From an uncultured Ruminococcus sp. (GTDB lineage: Bacteria; Bacillota; Clostridia; Oscillospirales; Acutalibacteraceae): a DNA stretch of 49,019 nt. This document shows positions 34,798 to 43,534 of this stretch, piece after piece. Where the stretch lies: positions 67,773 through 116,791 of the forward strand of contig CADCCP010000004.1 in the NCBI GenBank assembly GCA_902800005.1, given 5' to 3'. Position 1 is the first letter of the stretch; every line of letters begins with the position of its first letter. Position numbers and translations under genes: made by a program. The notes under the pieces were generated by a model. It was not told the origin of the DNA and did no database searches. It saw only the letters and a program-made list of their open reading frames with translations.

Positions 34798-35509
34798 TAC
34801 AAAATCTCTCCTTTACTCTTTTGATAATTTCCGGCAATTTACCTTTATTTCTGAAAGAGAATTTTCCGCTGTCGGAATTTTCTCTCCAAATTCTTTCCAT
34901 ATCCATGAAAGCATTTTCATCAAATCTGTTGTTTTTGAAGAAAAACTCTATATCATCATCTGTAATTTCTCTGATGACTTTACAGGGATTTCCTGCCGCA
35001 ACCGTCCATGCAGGAATATCTTTCGTAACTATCGAGCCTGCACCGATAACGGCATTATCTCCTATTGTAACCCCTGGACATATCACCACATTTCCTCCTA
35101 TCCATACATTATTGCCTATATGGATTTCTCTTGCATATTCATAACCCGTATTTCTGCAAGCAGAATGTATAGGGTGACCTGCCGCATATATCGAAACATT
35201 CGGGGCAAACAAACAATTATCACCTATTGTAATTTTATTACAGTCAAGTATCACACAATTATAATTGCAGAAGAAATTGTCACCGACTCCAATATTTTTT
35301 CCATAGTCACACCGAAACGGCGGATTTACCATAATATTTTTACCGCACTTTCCAAAAAGCTCCCTTGCAACTTCCGCTATGCCCTCAAAGTCACTTGTAT
35401 CCATAGTATTCATCTTGTAAGTCAAACGTCTTGCTCTTTTCTGTTTCTCAAAAACAGCCTCGTCCGAGATATACACCATTCCTTTATCTCGTCTTTCATT
35501 ATTATCCAT
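34790..35509 (-). CDS. Maltose/galactoside O-acetyltransferase-like, copy 2
   Basis: 239 residues from the ATG at 35509. Same architecture as copy 1 (AAGHPIHSACRNTGYEY, IHIGNNVWIGGN, AAGNPCKVIREITDDD), with roughly 65% of residues shared by eye, plus a C-terminal extension of about 16 residues that copy 1 lacks. Ribosome site is poor (AGTGAGTG); a heptad repeat tract lies just upstream. Confidence 0.87.
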   Translation of the reverse strand: MDNNERRDKGMVYISDEAVFEKQKRARRLTYKMNTMDTSDFEGIAEVARELFGKCGKNIMVNPPFRCDYGKNIGVGDNFFCNYNCVILDCNKITIGDNCLFAPNVSIYAAGHPIHSACRNTGYEYAREIHIGNNVWIGGNVVICPGVTIGDNAVIGAGSIVTKDIPAWTVAAGNPCKVIREITDDDIEFFFKNNRFDENAFMDMERIWRENSDSGKFSFRNKGKLPEIIKRVKERFCNG

Positions 35510-35528
35510 TTTACACACTCACTTTACA

Positions 35529-35563
35529 ATTCATAATTCATAATGCACAATGCATAATGTATA
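35529..35563 (-). repeat. Heptad tandem repeat (TRTRMAW type) before the acetyltransferase pair
   Basis: Five 7-bp units on the plus strand: ATTCATA, ATTCATA, ATGCACA, ATGCATA, ATGTATA. In the sense of the downstream gene the units fit T(A/G)T(A/G)(A/C)A(A/T), which also covers the tract at 8089-8123. Confidence 0.8.
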
Positions 35564-35611
35564 GATATTCCCGATAACTGCATTATACTACTTTTCTCAT
35601 TACTTTACAAG

Positions 35612-35645
35612 CATAAAAAATAGCTGACAATCACTTGTCAGCCAA
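35612..35645 (-). terminator. Terminator of spoVAD
   Basis: Perfect 8-bp stem GCTGACAA / TTGTCAGC (35623-35630, 35635-35642) with a 4-base loop and a T-run on the minus strand. Confidence 0.85.
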
Positions 35646-35648
35646 TTT

Positions 35649-36668
35649 TTACTTATTTGAACATATATTCAAGAGATGTGCAATAGACGGTATGCTTTCA
35701 CCCTGCTGTGATGATGTGGGTGACATCAATGCCCCTGTTGCTATGAATAGGATATTTTTTAGATTTCCGGCTTGCAGTTGTTTCATTACATATGAACAGA
35801 ATACAGATGCCGAACATCCGCAGCCTGAACCTCCTGCATGAACGTCCTGTCCCTCCAAATCAAATATCATCAATCCGCAGTCATTGTAATTATCGGATAA
35901 ATTTATATTTCTCCTCTGCAATATCTCTTTGAGAAGTTCAGAACCCACTTTTCCCAAATCTCCCGTTAATATCAAGTCATAATCCGTCGGTTTGGTATCG
36001 GTGTCGGTGAAAAAATTGTACAGTGTATCTGCTGCTGCCGGTGCCATTGCCGCTCCCATGTTCGTTGCATCTTTCACTTTCATGTCAACGATACGTCCTA
36101 TTGTGATATACTTCACTGTCACATCACCGTTGCTTTTATCAAGAAGTGCCGCTCCCGAACCTGTTACCGTCCATTGTGCCGTAGGTGTACGCTGTCCGCC
36201 GTACTCTATGGGCAAGCGAAATTGTCTTTCCGCCGAACAAAAATGTGAAGATGTAACGGCTATTGCCCTTTCAGCCGCTCCGCTGTCTATGAATATGCTT
36301 GCAACTGCCATAGTTTGTGCCATTGTCGAACAAGCCCCATATTGTCCCAAAAAAGGGATATTCAGCTCCCTCAATCCGAATGTTGAAGATATGCACTGAT
36401 TGAGAAGATCACCTGCAAATATCACATCTATATCCGCATTGACAAGACCGTTTTTCTTTAAAAGCTCACATACAGCGGTTTTCTGTAAAGCACTTTCGGA
36501 TTTTTCCCATGTAGGCTGTCCGAGAGTGTTGTCGGTGAAGGTGATGTCAAAATATTTTCCGAGAGGTCCTTCACTTTCCTTTTTTCCTGCCGCTCCGACA
36601 GATGAACGTATTGTCACGTTATTGCTTATCTTTAGTGTATATTTTCCCGTTCTTTCAGGCATTTGCAT
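35649..36668 (-). CDS. spoVAD: Stage V sporulation protein AD
   Basis: 339 residues from the ATG at 36668 (GGGAG upstream). Thiolase-like fold with the family marks GPLG.YFD, DVIFAGDLLNQ, LGQYGACSTMA (Cys in the pocket) and GGSGCGCSA. SpoVAD binds dipicolinic acid during its uptake into the forespore. Partners spoVAC and spoVAE, usually adjacent, are absent on both sides. Confidence 0.94.
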   Translation of the reverse strand: MQMPERTGKYTLKISNNVTIRSSVGAAGKKESEGPLGKYFDITFTDNTLGQPTWEKSESALQKTAVCELLKKNGLVNADIDVIFAGDLLNQCISSTFGLRELNIPFLGQYGACSTMAQTMAVASIFIDSGAAERAIAVTSSHFCSAERQFRLPIEYGGQRTPTAQWTVTGSGAALLDKSNGDVTVKYITIGRIVDMKVKDATNMGAAMAPAAADTLYNFFTDTDTKPTDYDLILTGDLGKVGSELLKEILQRRNINLSDNYNDCGLMIFDLEGQDVHAGGSGCGCSASVFCSYVMKQLQAGNLKNILFIATGALMSPTSSQQGESIPSIAHLLNICSNK

Positions 36669-36756
36669 CAACTCCCGATTTTATCATGCCCGAAAAATTC
36701 ACAATTTATCCATCGTAAGCATACTATATAGTAAAAAACAATGAGGTGAAATTACT

Positions 36757-36987
36757 ATGGGAAAGCCTCTTATAATGGTGTCATCAGTCACCTACGCCAT
36801 GAAAGGCAAACAAATTTTGAATAATGCAGGTATCCGCTGTGAGATCGAGAGAACTACGAAAAGAGATATTTCAAACGGCTGCGGTTACAGTCTTTACGTC
36901 CCAAAAGATACCGATGAGGCTGAAAAGATCCTCAGAGAAAATAACATTAAGATAATAGGTCGTACAGAAAGGAGCAATTCAAAGTGA
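36757..36987 (+). CDS. DUF3343 small protein (putative Se/S carrier)
   Basis: 76 residues, with MVSSVTYAMKGKQILNNAGI at the start and NGCGYSLYV, the conserved GCGY Cys. DUF3343 proteins are thought to carry sulfur or selenium to partners. GAGGTG precedes ATG, and its stop overlaps the GTG of the desulfurase (GTGA), so the pair is translationally coupled. Divergent from spoVAD. Confidence 0.85.
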   Translation: MGKPLIMVSSVTYAMKGKQILNNAGIRCEIERTTKRDISNGCGYSLYVPKDTDEAEKILRENNIKIIGRTERSNSK

Positions 36988-38114
36988 TATATCTTGATAA
37001 TTCTGCAACGACTTATCCGAAACCCCTGAAAGTCCGTCAGGCTGTTGCAAGTGCCATGCAGACGGCGGCAAATCCCGGTCGCAGCGGTCATGATCTGGCA
37101 TTGATGTCGTCAGAACAGATATTCAAAACAAGAAAAACTGCTGCCGACTTTTTTCATTTTTCAAAAGAAGAAAATGTCATTTTTACACTCAACTGCACAA
37201 TGGCTGTAAATATGGTATTAAAGGGTATCCTGAAAAACGGCGATCATGTTGTGGTGTCGTCACTGGAACACAATGCTGTCATGCGTCCGCTTGAAAAACT
37301 CACTCAAAAGGGTGTTTCATATACAGTTGCAGAGGTATTTCCATGTGACAACGATAAAACGGTAAATTCTTTCCGACAAGCCATCAACGGAAAAACTAAA
37401 ATGATAATATGCACTCACGCTTCAAATGTCTGGGGCATTAAACTGCCGATAGAGAGAATTGCCGCCCTTGCCCATGAATATGGTGTACTTTTTGCCGTTG
37501 ACACAGCTCAAAGTACAGGAATTGTACCGATAGACCTCAATAACAGCCATATAGACTTTCTCTGCACGGCGGGACATAAAGGTCTTTACGGTCCTATGGG
37601 AACGGGTATTCTTATAGTTTCAGGCAATACAATTCCCGATACAATCATAGAAGGCGGTACGGGTACAAATTCCATTTCATTCCAACAGCCCGAAGAACTC
37701 CCCGAAAGATTTGAAAGCGGTACACCTAATTACAGCGGTATTGTCGGACTTCGTGCGGGAATTGATTTTGTGAACGCAAATAAAATAGAAAACATCTCAA
37801 AACATGAATTCACTCTTATAAAACATCTCTATAAAGAACTTTCAAAAATGCCGAAAGTAAAATTATATATGCCCGAACCGTCGGAAGAATATTTTGTACC
37901 GATATTGTCTTTCAATATTGACGGAACGGACAGTGAAAACGTATCATCTTTCCTGAATAAAAAAGGCATAGCTGTTCGTGCGGGACTTCAATGCAGTCCT
38001 ATGGCTCACAAAATGACAGGCACTCTTGAAACGGGTGCAGTAAGAATCTCCCCGTCAATATTCACAAAATCATCTGATATTGACTATCTTGTATCTGTTA
38101 TCAAAAAAATATGA
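36984..38114 (+). CDS. Cysteine desulfurase-like class V aminotransferase
   Basis: 376 residues. PLP-binding Lys in TAGHKGLYGPMGTG; catalytic Cys in RAGLQCSPMAHKMTGT; N-terminal YLDNSATTYPKP. Belongs to the group related to Enterococcus EF2568, often paired with DUF3343 in selenium-dependent hydroxylase loci. Here no SelD or molybdenum enzyme is present in the window. Likely donates sulfur (or selenium) to the coupled DUF3343 protein. Confidence 0.88.
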   Translation: MIYLDNSATTYPKPLKVRQAVASAMQTAANPGRSGHDLALMSSEQIFKTRKTAADFFHFSKEENVIFTLNCTMAVNMVLKGILKNGDHVVVSSLEHNAVMRPLEKLTQKGVSYTVAEVFPCDNDKTVNSFRQAINGKTKMIICTHASNVWGIKLPIERIAALAHEYGVLFAVDTAQSTGIVPIDLNNSHIDFLCTAGHKGLYGPMGTGILIVSGNTIPDTIIEGGTGTNSISFQQPEELPERFESGTPNYSGIVGLRAGIDFVNANKIENISKHEFTLIKHLYKELSKMPKVKLYMPEPSEEYFVPILSFNIDGTDSENVSSFLNKKGIAVRAGLQCSPMAHKMTGTLETGAVRISPSIFTKSSDIDYLVSVIKKI

Positions 38115-38117
38115 CTG

Positions 38118-38158
38118 AAAGGAATGGGAGTTTGTGTATTTTTTCCCATTCCTTTTTT
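38118..38158 (+). terminator. Terminator after the desulfurase gene
   Basis: AAAGGAATGGGA / TCCCATTCCTTT stem with a 14-base loop and a run of T's, directly after the stop. Confidence 0.88.
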
Positions 38159-38179
38159 ATATTTTTTCGGAAAAAACGG

Positions 38180-38207
38180 TTGAATAAATTTTTCAATGTG
38201 TTAAAAT
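38180..38207 (+). promoter_or_regulatory. Candidate sigma-A promoter of cdaA
   Basis: TTGAAT (38180-38185), 16-base spacer, TAAAAT (38202-38207); a TATAAT overlaps further right. Confidence 0.5.
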
Positions 38208-38238
38208 ATAATAAGAAAAAATGAGGGGGAATTTTATC

Positions 38239-39141
38239 TTGTGGTCTGTAATAGTTGATGTCTATAACTGGTTCATTGCACTCATGCTCAGTTTCAGAGC
38301 AACTGATGTGCTTGATATAGTTGCCATTTCGTTCATCATATACAATGTGATAAAAATAGCCCGTGAAACAAGAGCTGAACAGCTTTTAAAAGGTATTCTA
38401 ATATTGCTTATCGGCTTCACAATATCACAGATATTCAATCTAAAAATGCTCAATGCATTGTTTACATCTTTTTTCCAGTTTTCAATGCTCGCAGTGCTGA
38501 TAGTATTCCAGCCCGAACTCAGAAGTGCCCTCGAACACATCGGCAGAAGCAAGATCGCACGTTACTGGAAAGTATTCTCTTCGGGCGATGATGAAGATGA
38601 AAACAATGTCAAGCAGATAAAAAGAACTATCAACTGTGTCGTAGAAACTGCCAACAACTTCCAAAAGTCAAAAACAGGTGCTTTGATCGTCTTTGAACGT
38701 CAGACAAAACTCGGAGATATTATAGATACAGGCACTATTGTCAATGCAGAGCCGTCTGTTCCAATGATAGGAAATATATTCTTCAATAAAGCTCCCCTTC
38801 ATGACGGGGCTATGATAATTCGTGACGGAAAAATATATGCCGCCGGCTGTATCCTTCCCCTTACAAAAAATAACAGCAGTGTCAGTATTGATCTGGGTAC
38901 ACGCCATCGTGCCGCACTCGGTCTGAGTGAAAACAGTGATGCAGTCATTGTTGTCGTTTCGGAGGAAACGGGTACCATATCCGTTGTACTCAACGGTGTC
39001 ATTTCAAGGAATTACACCCGTGAATCACTGAATATCACGCTTGAAGAACTCCTTGTTCCCAAACCTCCCGAAAAAAGTGAACGTATCCCTATCATTCCCG
39101 TTATCAAGAAAGGCAGAAAAGATGAAAAAGAAAATAAGTAA
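38239..39141 (+). CDS. cdaA: Diadenylate cyclase CdaA
   Basis: 300 residues if it starts at the TTG at 38239, which has GAGGGGG nine bases upstream; an ATG at 38221 has no ribosome site. Three N-terminal transmembrane helices (about 5-80), then the DAC domain with HDGAMIIRDGKI and GTRHRAALG, the catalytic DGA and RHR motifs. Makes cyclic di-AMP from ATP. Followed by its regulator cdaR with a 20-base overlap. Confidence 0.96.
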   Translation: MWSVIVDVYNWFIALMLSFRATDVLDIVAISFIIYNVIKIARETRAEQLLKGILILLIGFTISQIFNLKMLNALFTSFFQFSMLAVLIVFQPELRSALEHIGRSKIARYWKVFSSGDDEDENNVKQIKRTINCVVETANNFQKSKTGALIVFERQTKLGDIIDTGTIVNAEPSVPMIGNIFFNKAPLHDGAMIIRDGKIYAAGCILPLTKNNSSVSIDLGTRHRAALGLSENSDAVIVVVSEETGTISVVLNGVISRNYTRESLNITLEELLVPKPPEKSERIPIIPVIKKGRKDEKENK

Positions 39142-40402
39142 ATTCAGGCTTGGAAAGCTCTTTTACAATGATAAATTCGTGATGTGCTTTTCGATATTAA
39201 TGGCGTTTATATTTTGGCTGTACGTTTCGTCCACAACGCAGGAAGCCTCCGTTTTCACTGTCACGGACATTCCCATCACTTTGCCGGAGCTTACACATGA
39301 ACTTAAATATTTCAATGCCGACGGACTCAAGGCAGAAGTCAGGATCTCAGGAAATGCCCTTGTAGTTGCAACTGTCACAAGTGACGATATTTATATAACC
39401 GCAAACGATACAAGTTCTGTCACAACACCGGGTACATATACTCTTGACCTTGTGCCTAAAAAAAGCGGAATGAAAGTTGATTACACATTCGACTCCACTC
39501 CCACTCCCTCCAGCATCAACGTCTATGTAGACCGTCAGGCTGAACCGAGAGAAATTGAGATCACGGATAAAATAAAAGTATCCTCTGTTGACGAAAATTC
39601 CTATGCATCATCTACCCAGCTTTCACAGCAGACCGTGAAAGTGTCGGGTGCAGAAAGCATTGTAAACAGCATTGCACAAGTGTGTGCCGAATATGAATTT
39701 AAGTCAACTCTCTCTCAGACAACAGTAGTTTCCGCCCCTCTCGTCTTCTACGACAGTAACGGTCAAAAAATAGATACCAAATACATCACCGCCGATATTA
39801 CAAAAGTTGATGCTACCGTGCCTGTTTTGAAAGTCGTCACCGTGAATGTGAAGCCGTCTGTAACAAATATGCCTGATAATCTCAACATATCCGACAGGAT
39901 AAAAGTCGAACCGTCAATAGTAAAGCTCGCCGTTCCGCACAATATGAGCAATATCACCGAAATAACGACCGAAAATATCGACTTCCTGAAAGTAAGCTCG
40001 AATAACAACAAATTTGAAACTGCTCTGGTAATTCCTTCGGGCAGCAGAAATATTGACGGCACCGACAAAGCAAATGTTGAATTTGACATGACAGATATTT
40101 CTCTTAAAAACATCACCGTCACCAATTTCGGCATTATAAATGAAAGTTCCGAACAGACCGCTTCCGTTACTACCAAGTCTCTCACAGTAAAAATAATGGG
40201 AACAAAAGATCAGCTTTCATCAATAACATCATCAAATATAACCGCTTTTGTGGATATGTCGGAGAAAGCCTCCAATTTTATAGGCATGACCGAAATGCCT
40301 GTACACATCACCACAAACAGCAAATTTGATAAATGCTGGGTATACGGCTCTTATACAGTCGATGTGACCGCCGTCAAAAAATCGGAGGAATCTTCATCTT
40401 AA
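39122..40402 (+). CDS. cdaR: CdaR-like regulator with YbbR domains
   Basis: 426 residues from the ATG at 39122. One N-terminal membrane helix (about 17-38), then a series of about four YbbR repeats facing outside (TDIPI, VYVDRQ and similar). CdaR binds CdaA in the membrane and modulates c-di-AMP synthesis. The usual third gene, glmM, does not follow; a terminator does. Confidence 0.92.
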   Translation: MKKKISKFRLGKLFYNDKFVMCFSILMAFIFWLYVSSTTQEASVFTVTDIPITLPELTHELKYFNADGLKAEVRISGNALVVATVTSDDIYITANDTSSVTTPGTYTLDLVPKKSGMKVDYTFDSTPTPSSINVYVDRQAEPREIEITDKIKVSSVDENSYASSTQLSQQTVKVSGAESIVNSIAQVCAEYEFKSTLSQTTVVSAPLVFYDSNGQKIDTKYITADITKVDATVPVLKVVTVNVKPSVTNMPDNLNISDRIKVEPSIVKLAVPHNMSNITEITTENIDFLKVSSNNNKFETALVIPSGSRNIDGTDKANVEFDMTDISLKNITVTNFGIINESSEQTASVTTKSLTVKIMGTKDQLSSITSSNITAFVDMSEKASNFIGMTEMPVHITTNSKFDKCWVYGSYTVDVTAVKKSEESSS

Positions 40403-40406
40403 TGAT

Positions 40407-40452
40407 AAATGAGGAATGAAAAGTATTTATAACTTCTCATTCCTCATTTTTT
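40407..40452. terminator. Bidirectional terminator between cdaR and trx
   Basis: Inverted repeat AAATGAGGAATGA / TCATTCCTCATTT with flanking A- and T-runs; cdaR (+) and thioredoxin (-) converge here. Confidence 0.88.
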
Positions 40453-40461
40453 AACATTGTT

Positions 40462-40770
40462 TTAAATTCCGAGCATGGAAATTATTGCCGACTTCGGTAT
40501 TACACCGATCTTTGTATCAATATGCTTTCCGTTCTTGAATACCATAAGTGTAGGTATGCTCATAATGCCGAATTTCTGTGCAAGCTCCGACTGCTCATCA
40601 ACATTCACCTTGCCTACTTTGATATTCATATATTCATTGGATATTTCCTCGACAACAGGTGAAAGCATCCTGCACGGTCCGCACCATGATGCCCAAAAGT
40701 CAATAAGCACCGGTACTTCTGCATTCAGCACTTCTTTTTCAAAATTCTGTTCGGTTATCTCGATCGTCAT
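40462..40770 (-). CDS. trxA: Thioredoxin
   Basis: 102 residues with the active site WCGPC (Cys30 and Cys33) and the cis-Pro motif [11 protein letters not shown]. Cytoplasmic disulfide reductase. Divergent terminator shared with cdaR. No thioredoxin reductase nearby. Confidence 0.95.
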   Translation of the reverse strand: MTIEITEQNFEKEVLNAEVPVLIDFWASWCGPCRMLSPVVEEISNEYMNIKVGKVNVDEQSELAQKFGIMSIPTLMVFKNGKHIDTKIGVIPKSAIISMLGI

Positions 40771-40820
40771 TACTCTGTCTCCTTATCAAATAATAATATT
40801 ATTACCGGATAAAACAAATT

Positions 40821-41804
40821 TTATTTTTTCTTTTTTCTTTTTGTTTTTACATCAGGTTCTGCCGCATATTTCACGAATGCCTTGTAATTTATCAGGGCTT
40901 TGACAAAATGCGGATGCTTTTCCGTGAATTCCGGCTCTTTTTCGGGGTGCTTTATGATATAGTCTTCCTGTTGCTTTGCATATATGCTTGCAAGGTTAAG
41001 AACACATATCAATATATACAATATTACAGATGCAACCGCTCCAATGCCCGTATACGGATAAAGCACAGCAAATATCACCACCAGACACGCTATTGCTCCT
41101 ATCATACAGATAATATGCTTGACATGGCTCTTTTTGTCAAAGCACAGCGTTATGAAGCATACCAACGGCACTCCTCCCAACAAAAATGCAAAAAATGAAT
41201 GTGATATGGCACCTCCCAGATTTTTCACATTTCCGATAGATTCACCTATTGCTCCGCCCATTGCCATCTGAACGACACTCTGCTCTAAAAGCACTGATGC
41301 ACACAGTATTTTTTGTGCCTTTAACAGGGACTTGTTCAGAATTGCAACACTGTCTGATGTATATTCTCTCCTGTTGGTACTTCTTGCCTTTTCGATAAGC
41401 TCTGCCAGCGACTTTATCTCAACACCCTCCGGCACTGTATATGACCACTTGTAATTTGCCGAATCCAGCCCCACTGTACTCTGCTCTTCGACAGACTGCT
41501 CACTTTCCTCTTTGGTCTCTATCTTCTCAAGGGAGTCCAATGCTTTTTGCAGTTCTTTTTCGGCATTGTCAACAGCTTCCTGTGTAGCAGGCGTTCTGTA
41601 TGCTTCGGACAATGACGGCGTTATTTCAAGATTTTCCGTAATATACAGCTTTGCACTAAGAAACGGCGAACTCAACAGCAGTATACATATTATGAAACAC
41701 GCTATCATAACACCTCTTATTATATAACTCGGTGTTGCAAGCGGCCTTTTTTTCTTTGGTACATTTATTACCTTCACTTCCCTTTTTTCTTCCCTTTCAC
41801 TCAT
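40821..41804 (-). CDS. Polytopic membrane protein with FIVAR-like helical module
   Basis: 327 residues of unknown function. A basic N-terminus, then a transmembrane helix (about 26-50), an outer helical region (about 60-165) including SLAELIEKARSTNRREYTSD, which resembles a FIVAR repeat, then three more helices (about 200-290) and a Lys-rich tail. Overlaps ppa by 4 bases (its ATG lies upstream of the ppa stop), so they are cotranscribed. FIVAR in secreted proteins is linked to surface binding; here it is held between membrane helices. Confidence 0.7.
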   Translation of the reverse strand: MSEREEKREVKVINVPKKKRPLATPSYIIRGVMIACFIICILLLSSPFLSAKLYITENLEITPSLSEAYRTPATQEAVDNAEKELQKALDSLEKIETKEESEQSVEEQSTVGLDSANYKWSYTVPEGVEIKSLAELIEKARSTNRREYTSDSVAILNKSLLKAQKILCASVLLEQSVVQMAMGGAIGESIGNVKNLGGAISHSFFAFLLGGVPLVCFITLCFDKKSHVKHIICMIGAIACLVVIFAVLYPYTGIGAVASVILYILICVLNLASIYAKQQEDYIIKHPEKEPEFTEKHPHFVKALINYKAFVKYAAEPDVKTKRKKKK

Positions 41805-42337
41805 ATAGAACCGAATTTCTCCTTATAGCTTTTTATTGTCGTCTCAATGATCTTTATAGCATCATCCTTGCCCTTGACCTCATCAACGACGGTCTCCTTG
41901 TTTTCAAGCGACTTGTACACAGTAAAGAAGTGTGTCATCTCTTCGAATATGTGCTTGGGAAGCTCAGATATATCCGTATACTCATTGTAGGTCGGATCTT
42001 TGAAGGGTATTGCTATTATCTTTTCATCGTTTCTGCCGTTGTCGAGCATGGTTATGACACCTATCGGATAGCACTGTATCAATGTGAGAGGCTGTATCGA
42101 CTCCGAACACAGAACAAGCACATCCAACGGATCAAGGTCATCTGCATATGTACGGGGAATGAAACCGTAGTTTGCGGGATAATGCGTAGAGGTGTGCAGG
42201 ATACGATCAAGTTTCAGCAGACCGCTCTGTTTGTCCAATTCATACTTTGCCTTGCTTCCTTTGGGTATCTCGATGACTACCATAAAATTTTCGGGGGTGA
42301 TCCTTGACGAATCCATGTCATGCCAAATATTCTGCAT
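41801..42337 (-). CDS. ppa: Inorganic pyrophosphatase (family I)
   Basis: 178 residues. N-terminal VVIEIPKGSKAKYELDKQSG, signature YADDLDPLDVLVL with the three metal-binding Asp, and VVDEVKG near the end. Cytoplasmic Mg-dependent hydrolase of pyrophosphate. GGAG is upstream and an extended -10 (TGTTATAAT) is visible in the leader. Normal length. Confidence 0.97.
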   Translation of the reverse strand: MQNIWHDMDSSRITPENFMVVIEIPKGSKAKYELDKQSGLLKLDRILHTSTHYPANYGFIPRTYADDLDPLDVLVLCSESIQPLTLIQCYPIGVITMLDNGRNDEKIIAIPFKDPTYNEYTDISELPKHIFEEMTHFFTVYKSLENKETVVDEVKGKDDAIKIIETTIKSYKEKFGSI

Positions 42338-42433
42338 AAATATATCTCCTTTTTTATCAAAATAAAATCTATGATGATTATAACATAATACTTACAAAAA
42401 AACCATAGTTTTTATTAAAAATTTCCAAAAAAT

Positions 42434-42469
42434 TACAGAGCAGATATTGACATCTGCCCTGTAAATTTT
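42434..42469 (-). terminator. Terminator of secF/secD operon
   Basis: Stem TACAGAGCAGAT / ATCTGCCCTGTA (one mismatch) followed on the minus strand by T's (complement of 42424-42433). Confidence 0.85.
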
Positions 42470-43534
42470 TTACTCGGAAACTTCTTCTTTTTTTGTCATG
42501 TCAGCCTTTTGAGTTTTTTCTGTTTTCTTTGCAGACTTCTTGCCGCCGTTCTTTCTCTTTTCAGCCTTTTTCTTGTCTTGATGATTTTTCCACATTACCC
42601 AAAGGGGTGCAGCGATACATATTGATGAATAAGAACCCGAAATAAGTCCTATCATCATAGGCAGTGCAAAGCTGATGATGGAGCTGATACCATAGATAAG
42701 GGATACAACAAGAACAGAGCCTATTGCAATAATAGTAGTGATGGAAGTGCAGATCGTTCTTGTAAAGCACTGGTTAAGGCTGTTGTTTACCAATTCTGCT
42801 GTTGTAGTCTTAGGACCTGACTTTCTTCTGTTTTCTCTCACACGGTCATATATAACTATCGTGTCGTTGAGGGAGTAACCAAGTATCATCAATACAACTG
42901 CTATGAAGTTGTCATTCAGCGGCATTCTGAACAGTACGAATACAAAATATACTATTATGAGGTCATGTATCAGTGCAATGACTGCCATGACACCTGCCGA
43001 AAGACCGCCGATCTTTCTGAATCTGAGGGCAACATAGAATATCATTATGACTGCTGCCATAGATACTGCTATGATACACTTCAAAAAGAAGTTCGCACCC
43101 TTTGAAGCATCAACTGCTGTTGAAGATTCCTCTGCAAAGCTGTTTTTGGGATAGCCCTTTTGAAGTGCATCCGTGATAGCCTGCTTGTGAGATATATCGA
43201 CAGCCTTGTTGCCCGTGAACTGCAAGGAAACGATATGCTTTGTAGTATCGTCCGCACTTGCCGCAAGGTTCTCACTGTATGAAAAATCCACTTTCTCATT
43301 TTTCAGTGCATCTATTCCCTTGAGAGTCTCATTAACGATCTTCTCGATATTCTTGTGTGAAGGCTCTCCGCCATAGTTATACTTGATGATAGTACCGCCA
43401 GTGAACTGTATGTCAACTATTGTCGGCAGGCATACTACATTCAATATAAGGCTCACAAGCATGATACCAAGAGATATGCAGAAGAATATCTTTGATTTTC
43501 CGATAAAGTCTATATGGAATCTCTGTCTCATCAT
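42470..43534 (-). CDS. secF: Protein translocase subunit SecF
   Basis: 354 residues. Six-helix RND-type subunit with VDIQFTGGTIIKYN in the first periplasmic-side loop, YSLNDTIVIYDRVREN and a Lys-rich C-terminus. Acts with SecD to pull exported proteins using the proton or sodium gradient. Overlaps secD by 4 bases. Confidence 0.96.
   Translation of the reverse strand: MMRQRFHIDFIGKSKIFFCISLGIMLVSLILNVVCLPTIVDIQFTGGTIIKYNYGGEPSHKNIEKIVNETLKGIDALKNEKVDFSYSENLAASADDTTKHIVSLQFTGNKAVDISHKQAITDALQKGYPKNSFAEESSTAVDASKGANFFLKCIIAVSMAAVIMIFYVALRFRKIGGLSAGVMAVIALIHDLIIVYFVFVLFRMPLNDNFIAVVLMILGYSLNDTIVIYDRVRENRRKSGPKTTTAELVNNSLNQCFTRTICTSITTIIAIGSVLVVSLIYGISSIISFALPMMIGLISGSYSSICIAAPLWVMWKNHQDKKKAEKRKNGGKKSAKKTEKTQKADMTKKEEVSE

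Noticed and set aside
34787-35536. Plus-strand ORF of 249 codons
   Set aside because: Antisense to the second acetyltransferase copy.
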